Source: Micromonospora sp. MW-13 (GTDB taxonomy: Bacteria; Actinomycetota; Actinomycetes; Mycobacteriales; Micromonosporaceae). From it: a stretch of DNA of 64,000 nt. The stretch is from positions 1-64,000 of the forward strand of contig NZ_QKKX01000035.1 in assembly GCF_003434305.1 (NCBI RefSeq), written 5' to 3'. Of this stretch, positions 51,236-64,000 are shown one piece after another. Positions within the stretch are counted from its first letter, which is position 1. Every line of letters starts with the position of its first letter. Below the pieces are notes generated by a model. It was not told the DNA's origin. It worked only from the letters and a program-made list of their open reading frames with translations, and made no database searches. A program made the translations under genes and the position numbers.

Positions 51236-52216
51236 ATGACAGCGACGACGCAACCGGGCACGGCTCCTCCCGGCGGGCCGCTGCGGCTGCCCCGGCGGGT
51301 ACGCCAGCTGAGCTGGCACACCTGGCGCGGGGTGCTGGTGCGCAGCGGCCGGAACTTCGTGCAGGACAACTGCGCGGACTGGGCCGCCGCGCTCACCTAC
51401 TACGGGGTGCTCGCGCTGTTCCCGTCCACCATCGTGGTGGTCGCCCTGGTCGGGCTGGTCTCCGACGGGGAGCGCACGGTGGACACCGTGATCGACCTGG
51501 CCCGGGAGGTGGGGGCCGGGTCGGTGGTCGGCAACGACGGTTTCGTCAGCGTGGTGCGGGGCGTGGTGGACCAGCAGAGCGGCGCCAAGGTGCTGCTCAG
51601 CTTCGGCCTGCTCGGTGCGCTCTGGTCGGCGTCCGGGTTCATCGGGGCGTTCACCCGGGCCTCCAACGCGATCTACGGGGTGCGGGAGGGGCGGCCGGTC
51701 TGGAAGCTACGCCCGCTACAGATCGGCCTGGCCGCCGTGACGCTGGTGCTGCTGGCCGTGGTGGCCACCGGTCTGATCGTCAGCGGCCCGGTCACCGACG
51801 CGGTAGGCGACCTGGTCAACGCCGGCGGGCTGACCCGGACGATGTGGAGCGTCGTGAAGTGGCCGGTGCTGGCCATGGTGATGATGGTGCTGCTGTCGCT
51901 GCTGTTCAGGATCGCCCCGAACGTGCGCCAGCCGCGGTTCCGCTGGCTCACCCCGGGCGGGGCGGTGGCCCTGGTGTCCTGGGCGCTGGCCTCCTTCGGC
52001 TTCGGCCTGTACGTGGCGAACTTCGGCTCGTACGACGTCACCTACGGCAGCCTCGGCGCGGTGATCGCGTTCCTGGTCTGGCTCTACCTGTCCAACTGCG
52101 CGCTGATGCTAGGCGTGCAGATCAACGCCGAACTGCAACGCGGCCGGCAGATCCAGGCCGGCGGTCCCGACCCGGGCGAGCCGGTGCTGCCGCCCCGGTC
52201 ACCGGCCGCCTCGTGA
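51236..52216 (+). CDS. YihY/BrkB family inner-membrane protein
   Basis: 326 residues, six membrane helices. Typical segments: DNCADWAAALTYYGVLALFPSTIVVVALVGL, SFGLLGALWSASGFIGAFTRASNAIYGV, RIAPNVRQPRFRWLTPGG and VIAFLVWLYLSNCALMLGVQINAEL. Formerly annotated as RNase BN. Function in the membrane unknown. GCAGGGGG before ATG 51236. First gene of a rightward series of stress-type genes. Confidence 0.93.
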   Translation: MTATTQPGTAPPGGPLRLPRRVRQLSWHTWRGVLVRSGRNFVQDNCADWAAALTYYGVLALFPSTIVVVALVGLVSDGERTVDTVIDLAREVGAGSVVGNDGFVSVVRGVVDQQSGAKVLLSFGLLGALWSASGFIGAFTRASNAIYGVREGRPVWKLRPLQIGLAAVTLVLLAVVATGLIVSGPVTDAVGDLVNAGGLTRTMWSVVKWPVLAMVMMVLLSLLFRIAPNVRQPRFRWLTPGGAVALVSWALASFGFGLYVANFGSYDVTYGSLGAVIAFLVWLYLSNCALMLGVQINAELQRGRQIQAGGPDPGEPVLPPRSPAAS

Positions 52217-52288
52217 CGAGTCGCCGCATTCCGCCCGTCCGGCGTCCCCTTCGGTTTACCGGCGGCCCCCTCGGGTAGCGCACAAGGC

Positions 52289-52714
52289 ATGGACCGTTTG
52301 GAACGTGGCAGCAGCAAGCACAGCCCGAGGGTCGACGAGCAGATGAGCCAGGAGGTCAACGGCCTGGTTCAGGGCCCGGGGACCGGTGGCTCGCGGGTTG
52401 ACGAGTTCCGGCAGCCCGAGCCCGCAGGCGAGGACCAGCCGGAGCCGACCACGGCGCCGGCCGGCGAGCTGCGCACCGGCTCCCCGCAGGGGATGAGTTC
52501 CTCCGACGTGGAGGCGCGCAGCCGGCTCGGGCGGTTCATCACGATGACCGCCCTGCCCGGCGAACGGGACGCGTTGGTCGCGAACGCGCGCGACAACGAC
52601 GCCCCCGACGACATCGTCGCCGCCCTGGAGGGCCTGCCGCCGGACACCCGTTACCAGACGGTCTCCGAGGTGTGGGCCGCGCTCGGGCACAAGAACGAGA
52701 CGACGCGCTGGTGA
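52289..52714 (+). CDS. DUF2795 domain protein
   Basis: 141 residues. First half is polar and low-complexity (Pro/Glu/Gly-rich, disordered); second half has the DUF2795 helical core ARSRLGRFITMTALPGERDALVANARDNDAPDDIVAALEGLPPDTRYQTVSEVWAALG (continuous, shown here only as end points ARSRLGRF and SEVWAALG being decisive). Small soluble protein common in actinobacteria, role unknown. Confidence 0.85.
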   Translation: MDRLERGSSKHSPRVDEQMSQEVNGLVQGPGTGGSRVDEFRQPEPAGEDQPEPTTAPAGELRTGSPQGMSSSDVEARSRLGRFITMTALPGERDALVANARDNDAPDDIVAALEGLPPDTRYQTVSEVWAALGHKNETTRW

Positions 52715-52767
52715 CCGGACCGGCCCACGATCCGGACCAAGCACCGGCGCACTGAGGAGGATTGTCG

Positions 52768-53229
52768 ATGAGTGGCGTCACCGAACACGTTGACGTGTCC
52801 GTGCCGATCCGGACCGCGTACGACCAGTGGACCCAGTTCGAGGAGTTCCCGCACTTCATGGAGGGGGTGCAGGAGGTCCGGCAGATCTCCGACACGAAGA
52901 CCCACTGGACGGTGGAGATCGCCGGGGTCAAGCGCGAGTTCGACGCCGAGATCACCGAGCAGTTGCCCGACGAGCGGGTCGCCTGGCGGTCCACCGGCGG
53001 CACCCAGCAGGCTGGCGTGGTGACCTTCCACCGCCTGGACGGGGGCAACACCCGGGTCACCCTCCAGCTCGAGTTCGAGCCGCACGGGGTGGTGGAGCAG
53101 GCCGGCGACAAGCTCGGCGTCGTCGACCGCCGCGCCAAGGGCGACCTGGAGCGGTTCAAGCAGTTCATCGAGCGGCGCGGTCAGGAGACCGGCGCCTGGC
53201 GGGGTGCCATCGACCGTCCCCAGCCCTGA
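52768..53229 (+). CDS. SRPBCC family protein (cyclase/dehydrase type)
   Basis: 153 residues. MSGVTEHVDVSVPIRTAYDQWTQFEEFPHFMEGVQEV is the N-terminal SRPBCC strand with the YDQWTQFEEFPXFM motif, and GDLERFKQFIERRG closes it. GAGGAGG lies upstream of ATG 52768. Forms a tight rightward group with the DUF2795 gene. Ligand unknown; possible stress-protective role is inferred from frequent neighbourhood with stress genes. Confidence 0.9.
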   Translation: MSGVTEHVDVSVPIRTAYDQWTQFEEFPHFMEGVQEVRQISDTKTHWTVEIAGVKREFDAEITEQLPDERVAWRSTGGTQQAGVVTFHRLDGGNTRVTLQLEFEPHGVVEQAGDKLGVVDRRAKGDLERFKQFIERRGQETGAWRGAIDRPQP

Positions 53230-53341
53230 TCCCCCGCGCACGCCCTGACGATGGCCGCCGGCCCCCGGCGGCCATCGTCGTGTCCGGGGTACGGCGGCGG
53301 CGCGGCCGTTTGCGATCACCGACCCCGGGTACCGCGACAGC

Positions 53342-53605
53342 ATGACCGACAACGACAGCCATGTGTGGCGCGACGAGGAGCGGCTCCCCCTGGAGGAACT
53401 GGACCGGGCGGTGGCCCGGTCGACGCTCGACGGGCAGTCCGACGACGTGACCGGCAACGACGCCGGTGAGGAGGCCGCGTTCGGGCACGGCCCGGAGGCG
53501 GTGGACCGCGGCGCGGCGCCGGCCGAACGGGAGCGCGAGCGCACGGACGCCGACCGGGCGTACCGGGCGTCGACCACGGGTCGGACCGGCCCGGACACCA
53601 TGTGA
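53342..53605 (+). CDS. Small acidic hydrophilic protein
   Basis: 87 residues, rich in Asp, Glu, Arg and Gly, no hydrophobic core, so probably disordered. WRDEERLPLEELDRAVARSTLDGQSDDVTGNDAGEEAAFG contains no recognised motif. Codon use matches neighbours. Same orientation and spacing as the upstream stress-type genes; function unknown. Confidence 0.6.
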   Translation: MTDNDSHVWRDEERLPLEELDRAVARSTLDGQSDDVTGNDAGEEAAFGHGPEAVDRGAAPAERERERTDADRAYRASTTGRTGPDTM

Positions 53606-53786
53606 CACCCGCCCCGCCCGGCCCCGCCCGCCCCGCTTCCGACGGCGGGCGGGGCCGGTTCGGGGGTCGGCCGCTACCCCCGAACCGACAAAAAGCACCG
53701 TACGGATGGCCGAAAAAGCGGACAGGTCATCCAGAATCGGCCAATCGGGTGACGGCGACCGGCGGGGGCCGCGTAAGACTTTCGGG

Positions 53787-53999
53787 ATGCAACAGGGCTC
53801 CGGCTTCCTCACCGTTCGTCAGCGCCGCCTCGCCTGGCTCGGCTTCCTCCTCGCCGCCGTCCAGGCGCCGGTGGCCGCCAGGTTCGCCACCGACGACTCC
53901 TGGCTGTTCAGCCTGTGCGTCGCCCTGATGGTGGCCACCGTGATCATCGCGGACGACGCCTCGCGGCGGCGCCCCGCCGGCGCGACCTCCTCCGACTAG
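53787..53999 (+). CDS. Small two-helix membrane protein
   Basis: 70 residues from ATG 53787: RQRRLAWLGFLLAAVQAPVAARFA and SWLFSLCVALMVATVIIADDA are two membrane segments, followed by a basic/polar tail. ATG 53706 would add 27 polar residues. Function unknown. Confidence 0.55.
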   Translation: MQQGSGFLTVRQRRLAWLGFLLAAVQAPVAARFATDDSWLFSLCVALMVATVIIADDASRRRPAGATSSD

Positions 54000-54023
54000 T
54001 CCCCGACGCCCGGGCGCGCGGGG

Positions 54024-54470
54024 TCAGCCCCCGCAGCCCGGGCGCGCCTCGTGCCCGGGCCGACCCCGGGTGCGCCGCCGCTCCTTCATCTCCGCCTCGT
54101 ACAGGTGCCGCCGGCCGCCGACCAGTTCCTCGCGGGCCTGGCGGTCGAGGTCCCGGAACAGCGCGTGGTACCCGTCGTCGAAGTCCTCGACGACCTGGAA
54201 GGTCCACCGTCCGGCGATCACGTTGCGGCCGAGCAGGTCGGTGGCGATCCGGTCGGCGATCACGTCGTGCCCGGCCGCGCGGAACTTCGCCACGGCGTCG
54301 TCGAGCATCAGGTCGGCGTGGCCGATGAGCTGGTGCATCGAGTAGAGGTGCCCACGGGCCCGCTCCACGGTCTCCAGCGCCTCGCTGAGCCTGCCCAGCG
54401 CCTCCACGGTGGCGTCGCTCACCCCCGGCGGGCGACGGTGCTGCTCGTCGGGTCCGTCCCGGTGTCCCAT
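54024..54470 (-). CDS. Conserved hypothetical helical protein
   Basis: 148 residues from ATG 54470 (GGAGGGAC upstream). Alpha-helical: ALGRLSEALETVERARGHLYSMHQLIGHADLMLDDAVAKFRAAGHDVIADRIATDLLGRNVIAGRWTFQVVEDFDDGYHALF spans most of it (core HQLIGHADLMLDDAV). Ends in a basic Arg/Gly tail. A conserved actinobacterial family of unknown function; no enzyme motif seen. Confidence 0.8.
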   Translation of the reverse strand: MGHRDGPDEQHRRPPGVSDATVEALGRLSEALETVERARGHLYSMHQLIGHADLMLDDAVAKFRAAGHDVIADRIATDLLGRNVIAGRWTFQVVEDFDDGYHALFRDLDRQAREELVGGRRHLYEAEMKERRRTRGRPGHEARPGCGG

Positions 54471-54636
54471 CCGTCCCTCCACCGTGTCGACCGCGCGGCG
54501 ATACGCGCGTCCTCCCTTCTGCCCCGTCGGGACCGGGTCAATCCTCACGGCCGGGTACGGGCCGTCGGGCGGAGGATCCGGTACCGGCCGAGCGGCCGAC
54601 TCCGCCCCGGTTACCAGCCGGTTAGCCTCGTTGCTC

Positions 54637-55011
54637 ATGCGTGTGCCGTCGAACCAGGTGGTCAGCCGTTCCGCCGCGGACTCCGCCAACACCGTCCTCG
54701 CCCGGTTGACCGTCGCGATCGGCACCGCCGGGCTCGCGGCGGCGGCGGCCCGGCCCGGGCTGCTCGCCGAGATCGACCAGCACGCCGCGGCCGTCCGGGA
54801 CAGCCTCGGCGGCGACCGCCGGCCGCTGAGCCCGGCCGCGCTCGCCGGGTACGCCGAGGGCGTCCGGGACGCGGCGCGGGCGCACGGCTGGCAGCCGCCC
54901 ACCCGTTCGACGGACTGGTCGGAGCCCGACTGGCCGCTGGCCCGGCTGCTGGCGGTCTGCGCTCTGGCCCGCGCGCTGGAGAACGGCCCGGCGGCGCGGC
55001 CCACCCCCTGA
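54637..55011 (+). CDS. DUF6401-like small protein
   Basis: 124 residues. AGLAAAAARPGLLAEIDQHAAAVRDSLGG is reminiscent of DUF6401 proteins, whose role is unestablished; C-terminal WPLARLLAVCALARALENG. ATG 54637 has no Shine-Dalgarno; TAGCCT (54623-54628) is 8 nt upstream, so it is probably leaderless. Family call is from memory and weak. Confidence 0.6.
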   Translation: MRVPSNQVVSRSAADSANTVLARLTVAIGTAGLAAAAARPGLLAEIDQHAAAVRDSLGGDRRPLSPAALAGYAEGVRDAARAHGWQPPTRSTDWSEPDWPLARLLAVCALARALENGPAARPTP

Positions 55012-55022
55012 CGTACGCGAGC

Positions 55023-55052
55023 GGGGAGGGGGCCCGCGCGGACCCCCTCCCC
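55023..55052. terminator. Bidirectional hairpin
   Basis: GGGGAGGGGG/CCCCCTCCCC, 10-bp perfect arms, 10-nt loop, between convergent stops 55011 and 55067. Confidence 0.7.
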
Positions 55053-55066
55053 CCGTGCTCCTCCCG

Positions 55067-55951
55067 TCAGCTACCCGGGCGGCCGAACTGCTGGGTCTCG
55101 TCGCCCGGCATACCGCCGGAGCGGTACGTGCCCTGCCCGCCGCGGGCGCCGGTCATCGATCCCTCGGGCTGGGGCATGGCCTGGGTGCGCTCGGCGCCCG
55201 ACCGGTCGGCCATCCGCCGCTCGACGTCGCCCTTGCCGGCGGCCTGGGCCTGGCGGTGCTCCCGCAGCGCCCGGGACTCCTCGGCGGCCCGGTCGAGCCA
55301 GCCCTCCCAGCGGTTCTGCATCGGCCGCACCAGACCGCCGCCGACACCGATGATCAGGATGCCGGCCACCGTGGCGAGCACCGCGATCAGCACCGGCGTG
55401 GTGACGGTGGTGGCGATGCCCACCTGGTTCAGCGCGGCGATCACGCCCAGCGCCAGGATGAAGATCGCCGTCAGGTCGGCCAGCACCCGGCCGTACGACA
55501 GCCCGCCCAGGAAGCCGGTGACCAGGTCGCGCACCGCGTTGGCGATCGCGGCGGCCACCACCACGATGATGATCGCGATGAACGCCCGCGGCAGCCAGGC
55601 GACCACCCCCCGGATCAGGTCGCTGATCGCGTTCGGCCCCCACACCCCGAAGGCGAACTGCAGGGTGAACAGCAGGACCGCGTAGTACGCCAGTCTCGCC
55701 AGGATGTCGCTGGCGTCGTACTTGGTGCGTTCCAGTGCGCGCTTCACGCCGCCCCGTTCGACCGCGCGGTCGAACCCCACCCGTTCCAGTACCGTGTCCA
55801 CGATCTTCAGCACTGCTCTGGCGATGAGCCACCCCACCACGAGGATCACGATGAACGCGATCGCCCTCGGGATGAAGAGCAACACCGACCTCCACAAATC
55901 AGTCAGGGCGGCCCCGATGTCTACCTGCCCGACCGCGAGGGTTTTCTGCAT
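55067..55951 (-). CDS. TM-helix repeat membrane protein (small-conductance mechanosensitive type)
   Basis: 294 residues. Several membrane helices with the TM_helix (PF05552) repeat: LLFIPRAIAFIVILVVGWLIARAVLKIV, then WLPRAFIAIIIVVVAAAIANAVRDLV and LADLTAIFILALGVIAALNQVGIA. The C-terminus is a soluble Gln/Gly/Arg-rich tail. Related to CmpX-like proteins that affect membrane tension responses. AGGAGGG before ATG 55951. Confidence 0.88.
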   Translation of the reverse strand: MQKTLAVGQVDIGAALTDLWRSVLLFIPRAIAFIVILVVGWLIARAVLKIVDTVLERVGFDRAVERGGVKRALERTKYDASDILARLAYYAVLLFTLQFAFGVWGPNAISDLIRGVVAWLPRAFIAIIIVVVAAAIANAVRDLVTGFLGGLSYGRVLADLTAIFILALGVIAALNQVGIATTVTTPVLIAVLATVAGILIIGVGGGLVRPMQNRWEGWLDRAAEESRALREHRQAQAAGKGDVERRMADRSGAERTQAMPQPEGSMTGARGGQGTYRSGGMPGDETQQFGRPGS

Positions 55952-56162
55952 GGTGTCCCTCCTGTCGCATGGACTTCGGCGCGGGCATACCCGTCCCGCC
56001 GGGCAGCACGCCGCCAGACCGGCAGAGAATTTCCCGACATCTCCGTCCAGAACGGCCCTGACCTGCATTGATGACCACCAGGGCCGGGCGGCGGCGGGGC
56101 GCGCGCCGCCACCCGGGCACGCGATCCGGCCTCCGGCCGGGCGCTCCGGCTAGGCTGCGGAC

Positions 56163-58289
56163 ATGCCAGGCACGGTCGGGCGAGTGCCCACGCCAGCAAC
56201 GCGCGCCGCGGCGGAGACGGGTGTCTCCGGAGCGGTGGGTGTCGTTCTCGGCCATCCCTGGGCCGACACGGCGCTCGGCCCGCCCCAGGGCTGGGATCCG
56301 GGGGTGCGCGGGGTGGTGGATCTGATCCTCGCCTCGCCGGTGCCGATGGCGCTCGCGTACGGCGACGACCTCCTGCTGCTCTACAACGACGGGTACGCGG
56401 CGCTGATCGGCGACCGCCACCCCGGCGCGGTCGGCCGGCCGGCGGCCGAGGTGTTCGCCGACGTGTGGGCCGAGCCGGGCGTCGGCGACGTGATCGACCG
56501 CGCCTACCGGCACGGCGAGTCGTTCCTGGAGAAGGAGGCGGTGCTCCCCTTCGACCGGCTCCGCCCCGGCGCCCGCGAGCGGGCCGTGTTCACCCGGGGC
56601 TGCTCCCCGGTGCGGGACAGCGCGGGGCGGATCGTCGGGGCGCTGACCGTCGCCGCCGAGACCAGCCAGGTCACCGAGCAGTTGCAGAGCCTCAGCGACG
56701 TGGCCGCCGCGCTGGCCGGCACCCTCACCCTGGACGACGTCGCCCGGGTCGCCCTGCGCTACCTGCTGACCGCGTTCGACGCCGACCGGGTCACCTTCGG
56801 CGTGGACGACGGCGCGGGGTGGCGCACGGTCCGGCGGGTGCGCGGTGAACTGCTGGACGAGGCCGACGAGCGGCTGCCCCCGCTGTGGCGGCGTTCACCC
56901 GCCGACTCCCCCGGGCCGCTGGTCGTCGCCGCCCGCAGCGGCGTGCCCCAGTTCGTCGGCGACGGCCAGCCGCTGCGGGACATCGCGGTGGACCGACACG
57001 ACCAGAAGGTGCGGGCGCTGGCCGCCCAGCCGCTGCGGACGTCGGTCCTGCGCGGCGGCCTGACCGTCGGCTACCACGCGGCCCACCTGTGGCCGGCCGC
57101 CGAACGGGCCCTGCTGGCCGCCTCGGCCGAGCTGGTCGGCCAGGCCGCCGAGCGCGCCCGCCGGTTCGAGACCCAGCACGGCACCGCCCAGCTCCTGCAA
57201 CGCAGCATGCTGCCCGAGCGCCTGCCGGACCTGCCCCGGCTGCGGATCGCCGCCCGGTACGACCCCGGCGTCGACGGCAACGCCGCCGGTGGGGACTTCT
57301 ACGACGCGTTCCTGCTGCCCACCGGCGAGCTGGGCATCGTGCTCGGCGACGTGGCCGGGCACGACGTGCAGGCGGCGGCGCGGATGGGCCAGGTCCGGGC
57401 GGCGCTGCGCGCGCTGGCCCTGGCCGACTCCCGGCCGGACGCCGTGCTCGCCGGGCTGGACCGCCTGGTGGGCAGCCTCGGCACCGAGACCGGCACGCAC
57501 GAGTTGTTCGTGACCGTGGTGTTCGGGGTGGTCGACGCGCAGCGGGAGCGGCTCACCCTGGCCAGCGCCGGGCACCCCGCGCCGCTGGTGCGCCGCGCCG
57601 CACCCGACGGCGAGCCGGTGGCCCGGTACCTGGACGTGCCGCCCGGGGCCCCGCTCGGGCTGGGCTGCGCTCCGCGCACCACCACGGTCCCGTTCGCCCC
57701 GGGGGACACCCTGCTGCTGTTCAGCGACGGGGTCGTGGAGCGGCGGTGGCAGAGCCTCACCGCCGGGCTGGACGACCTGGCCAGCGCCGTGGCCGGCGCG
57801 GCCAGCGGCGACCCACGGGCGCTGTGCGCGGTCGCCACCGCCGCCGTCGGCGGCGCCACCGAGGACGACGTCGCCGTGCTGGCGGTCGAACACGCGCTGA
57901 TCCCGAGCCGCTCGGCGAGCATGGAGGTGCCGGCGGAGCCGACCGCGCCGAGCCGGGTGCGGCACTGGATGACCGCCCAGCTCACCGACTGGCAGGTGCC
58001 CGAGGCGGTGGTCGGTGCGGCGGTGCTGTGCACCAGCGAGCTGACCACCAACGCGCTGCTGCACGCCGGCACCGCCGCCCGGGTCGAGATCGACCTCAGC
58101 CCGGAGCGGCTGCTGGTGTCGGTGGCCGACTCCGGCACCCGGGGGACGGTGACCCGGGCCCGCACCGACACGTTGAGCAGCCGGGGCCGCGGGCTCGGCC
58201 TGATCGAGCAGCTCAGCGACGCCTGGGGCACCGACCCGACGGTGCGCGGCTCGACGGTCTGGTTCGAGATCCTCATCCCGTCCGGTTAG
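56163..58289 (+). CDS. PAS-GAF-PP2C phosphatase with C-terminal anti-sigma-type ATPase
   Basis: 708 residues in four modules. PAS (about 40-165: ILASPVPMALAYGDDLLLLYNDGYAALIG); GAF (about 170-345); SpoIIE/PP2C phosphatase (about 350-575: GNAAGGDFYDAF, VLGDVAGHDVQAA, LLLFSDGVVERR, GGATEDDVAVLA, giving the metal aspartates); HATPase_c (about 590-705: TSELTTNALLHAG, SRGRGLGLIEQL). Phosphatase and kinase for an anti-sigma antagonist would be in one chain. ATG 56163 lacks a Shine-Dalgarno, and TAGGCT (56151-56156) is 6 nt upstream, so probably leaderless. Confidence 0.93.
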   Translation: MPGTVGRVPTPATRAAAETGVSGAVGVVLGHPWADTALGPPQGWDPGVRGVVDLILASPVPMALAYGDDLLLLYNDGYAALIGDRHPGAVGRPAAEVFADVWAEPGVGDVIDRAYRHGESFLEKEAVLPFDRLRPGARERAVFTRGCSPVRDSAGRIVGALTVAAETSQVTEQLQSLSDVAAALAGTLTLDDVARVALRYLLTAFDADRVTFGVDDGAGWRTVRRVRGELLDEADERLPPLWRRSPADSPGPLVVAARSGVPQFVGDGQPLRDIAVDRHDQKVRALAAQPLRTSVLRGGLTVGYHAAHLWPAAERALLAASAELVGQAAERARRFETQHGTAQLLQRSMLPERLPDLPRLRIAARYDPGVDGNAAGGDFYDAFLLPTGELGIVLGDVAGHDVQAAARMGQVRAALRALALADSRPDAVLAGLDRLVGSLGTETGTHELFVTVVFGVVDAQRERLTLASAGHPAPLVRRAAPDGEPVARYLDVPPGAPLGLGCAPRTTTVPFAPGDTLLLFSDGVVERRWQSLTAGLDDLASAVAGAASGDPRALCAVATAAVGGATEDDVAVLAVEHALIPSRSASMEVPAEPTAPSRVRHWMTAQLTDWQVPEAVVGAAVLCTSELTTNALLHAGTAARVEIDLSPERLLVSVADSGTRGTVTRARTDTLSSRGRGLGLIEQLSDAWGTDPTVRGSTVWFEILIPSG

Positions 58290-58771
58290 CCGGACGCCGA
58301 CGACACGATCGACTCCAGGTCACGCACATCGCGCTGTCCGAAGCACGGGAGCCCCCGGGTCAGTGACCTGGAGTGGACCAGGTCGACGCCGCGCCGGGGC
58401 CGGCAGCTCCCTGGGCTGCGAGACTTGCCGACGCCCTCGGATCAGTGCCGTCTGGTGAACTCCCCGAGTGCCTGCCACGATCCCGGGTCGCACCGCCATC
58501 GGGCCTCGGTCACGTCCATGCCTGCGCCGCCTCCCTGATCAGGTCGAGTGACGGCCGCCCGGGAGCGCCTCGCCCCGGACGACCTCGCACGTGCGCTGGA
58601 GCGTAACAAGATCGTCGGTGTGGGGTCACCACCTGCGCACGGGGCTGACCGCCGCGAAGTCCGCGGGCAGGCGGCGGATCGGTTGCGGGCGGCACGCATA
58701 CCGCGAACGTCGACGGGGCAAGGTCCGTCACCACCTGCCCGCGGCCGTGGGCGAGGTCGAGGGGTGGTGCG
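58290..58771. other. Intergenic region with inverted repeats and a very small reverse frame
   Basis: 482 bp without a convincing gene. Inverted repeat ACTCCAGGTCAC/complement (58312-58323, 58363-58374) and GACCTGG-N6-CCAGGTC (58365-58384). A 25-codon reverse frame (58442-58519, MDVTEARWRC... ) has GGGAGG upstream, but no family is recognised. Probably a decayed locus. Confidence 0.35.
58312..58384. promoter_or_regulatory. MerR-type operator-like dyads
   Basis: GACCTGGAGTGGACCAGGTC (58365-58384) is close to the ACCTGGAGTGCACTCCAGGT dyad typical of MerR-family promoters but lacks its full symmetry; a second half-site pair begins at 58312. No MerR gene is nearby. Confidence 0.35.
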
Positions 58772-63848
<5,077 letters not shown>

Positions 63849-63884
63849 GCCCGAGCCGTCGACGTGGTCCTGCCGCGCCGACGA

Positions 63885-63918
63885 GCCGGCCGCCGCGCGG
63901 TTGCGCGTGGCGGCCGGC
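63885..63918. terminator. Hairpin after the cellulase gene
   Basis: GCCGGCCGCC (63885-63894) pairs with GGCGGCCGGC (63909-63918); 14-nt loop with an internal GCGC pair. Confidence 0.6.
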
Positions 63919-63949
63919 GGGGCCGGGCCGGCCGACCGGGGACCCGCGC

Positions 63950-64000
63950 TCAGGCGCCCTGGCCCTGGTTCTGCATCAGCCCGCCGTCCATGAAGTACGT
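63950..64000 (-). CDS. 3' end of a probable short-chain dehydrogenase
   Basis: Only 16 C-terminal residues are visible, TYFMDGGLMQNQGQGA then stop. The YFMDGGL ending is typical of SDRs such as glucose 1-dehydrogenases, where the cofactor domain ends TXXXVDGG. The rest lies beyond the window; identity is tentative. Confidence 0.4.
   Translation of the reverse strand, partial: TYFMDGGLMQNQGQGA

Overview
The window is a GC-rich (about 73%) actinobacterial chromosome segment, most likely from Micromonosporaceae (Micromonospora or a close relative). I infer this from codon use, frequent GTG starts, tight start/stop overlaps, a mycobacterial-type phosphatidylinositol-mannoside block, and CebR-type control of a GH6 cellulase. 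No tRNA, rRNA, CRISPR array, insertion sequence or prophage was found. About 60 protein genes are supported; the first (dnaE) and last (a probable short-chain dehydrogenase) run off the ends.

Layout. 1-5436: dnaE (reverse, 3' end missing), a PadR regulator/membrane protein pair, and a secreted propeller-like protein. 5564-19775: a block mostly transcribed leftward and syntenic with Mycobacterium Rv2614c-Rv2603c: thrS, HIT hydrolase, pgsA, PatA-like acyltransferase, pimA, pdxS, pdxT, yebC. It is interrupted by an EF-G-like GTPase, an aldo/keto reductase and a secreted M15 peptidase. 19955-29803: ADP-ribosylglycohydrolase, a two-component system, a tam/adenosine-deaminase operon, a cold-shock gene, a three-gene membrane-stress operon, an MscS channel and a DUF1206 protein. 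29864-36432: a lipoprotein, a class V aminotransferase remnant, a GNAT protein, a GH3 enzyme, a RecQ helicase and an AraC regulator.

36814-45620 is the most distinctive region: eight leftward genes, nearly all overlapping. They encode a GmhB phosphatase fused to a GT9 heptosyltransferase, two further glycosyltransferases, GmhA, bifunctional HldE, an SDR, a second GT9 enzyme and a topoisomerase IB. Together they predict ADP-heptose synthesis and transfer in a Gram-positive organism without LPS. A polyprenol-phosphate mannose synthase lies just beyond the divergent promoter region.

45908-64000: SRPBCC protein, mannosyltransferase, phytoene-desaturase-like enzyme, aldehyde dehydrogenase, a run of small stress-type proteins (ChaB, YihY/BrkB, DUF2795, SRPBCC), a TM-helix channel-like protein, a PAS-GAF-PP2C-ATPase regulator, a cation/proton antiporter, an FAD oxidoreductase, an XRE-cupin regulator, a phosphoesterase and a secreted GH6-CBM2 cellulase.

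Most convergent gene pairs are separated by a long GC-rich hairpin, and several genes appear to be leaderless (a -10 element 6-8 nt before the start codon with no Shine-Dalgarno).
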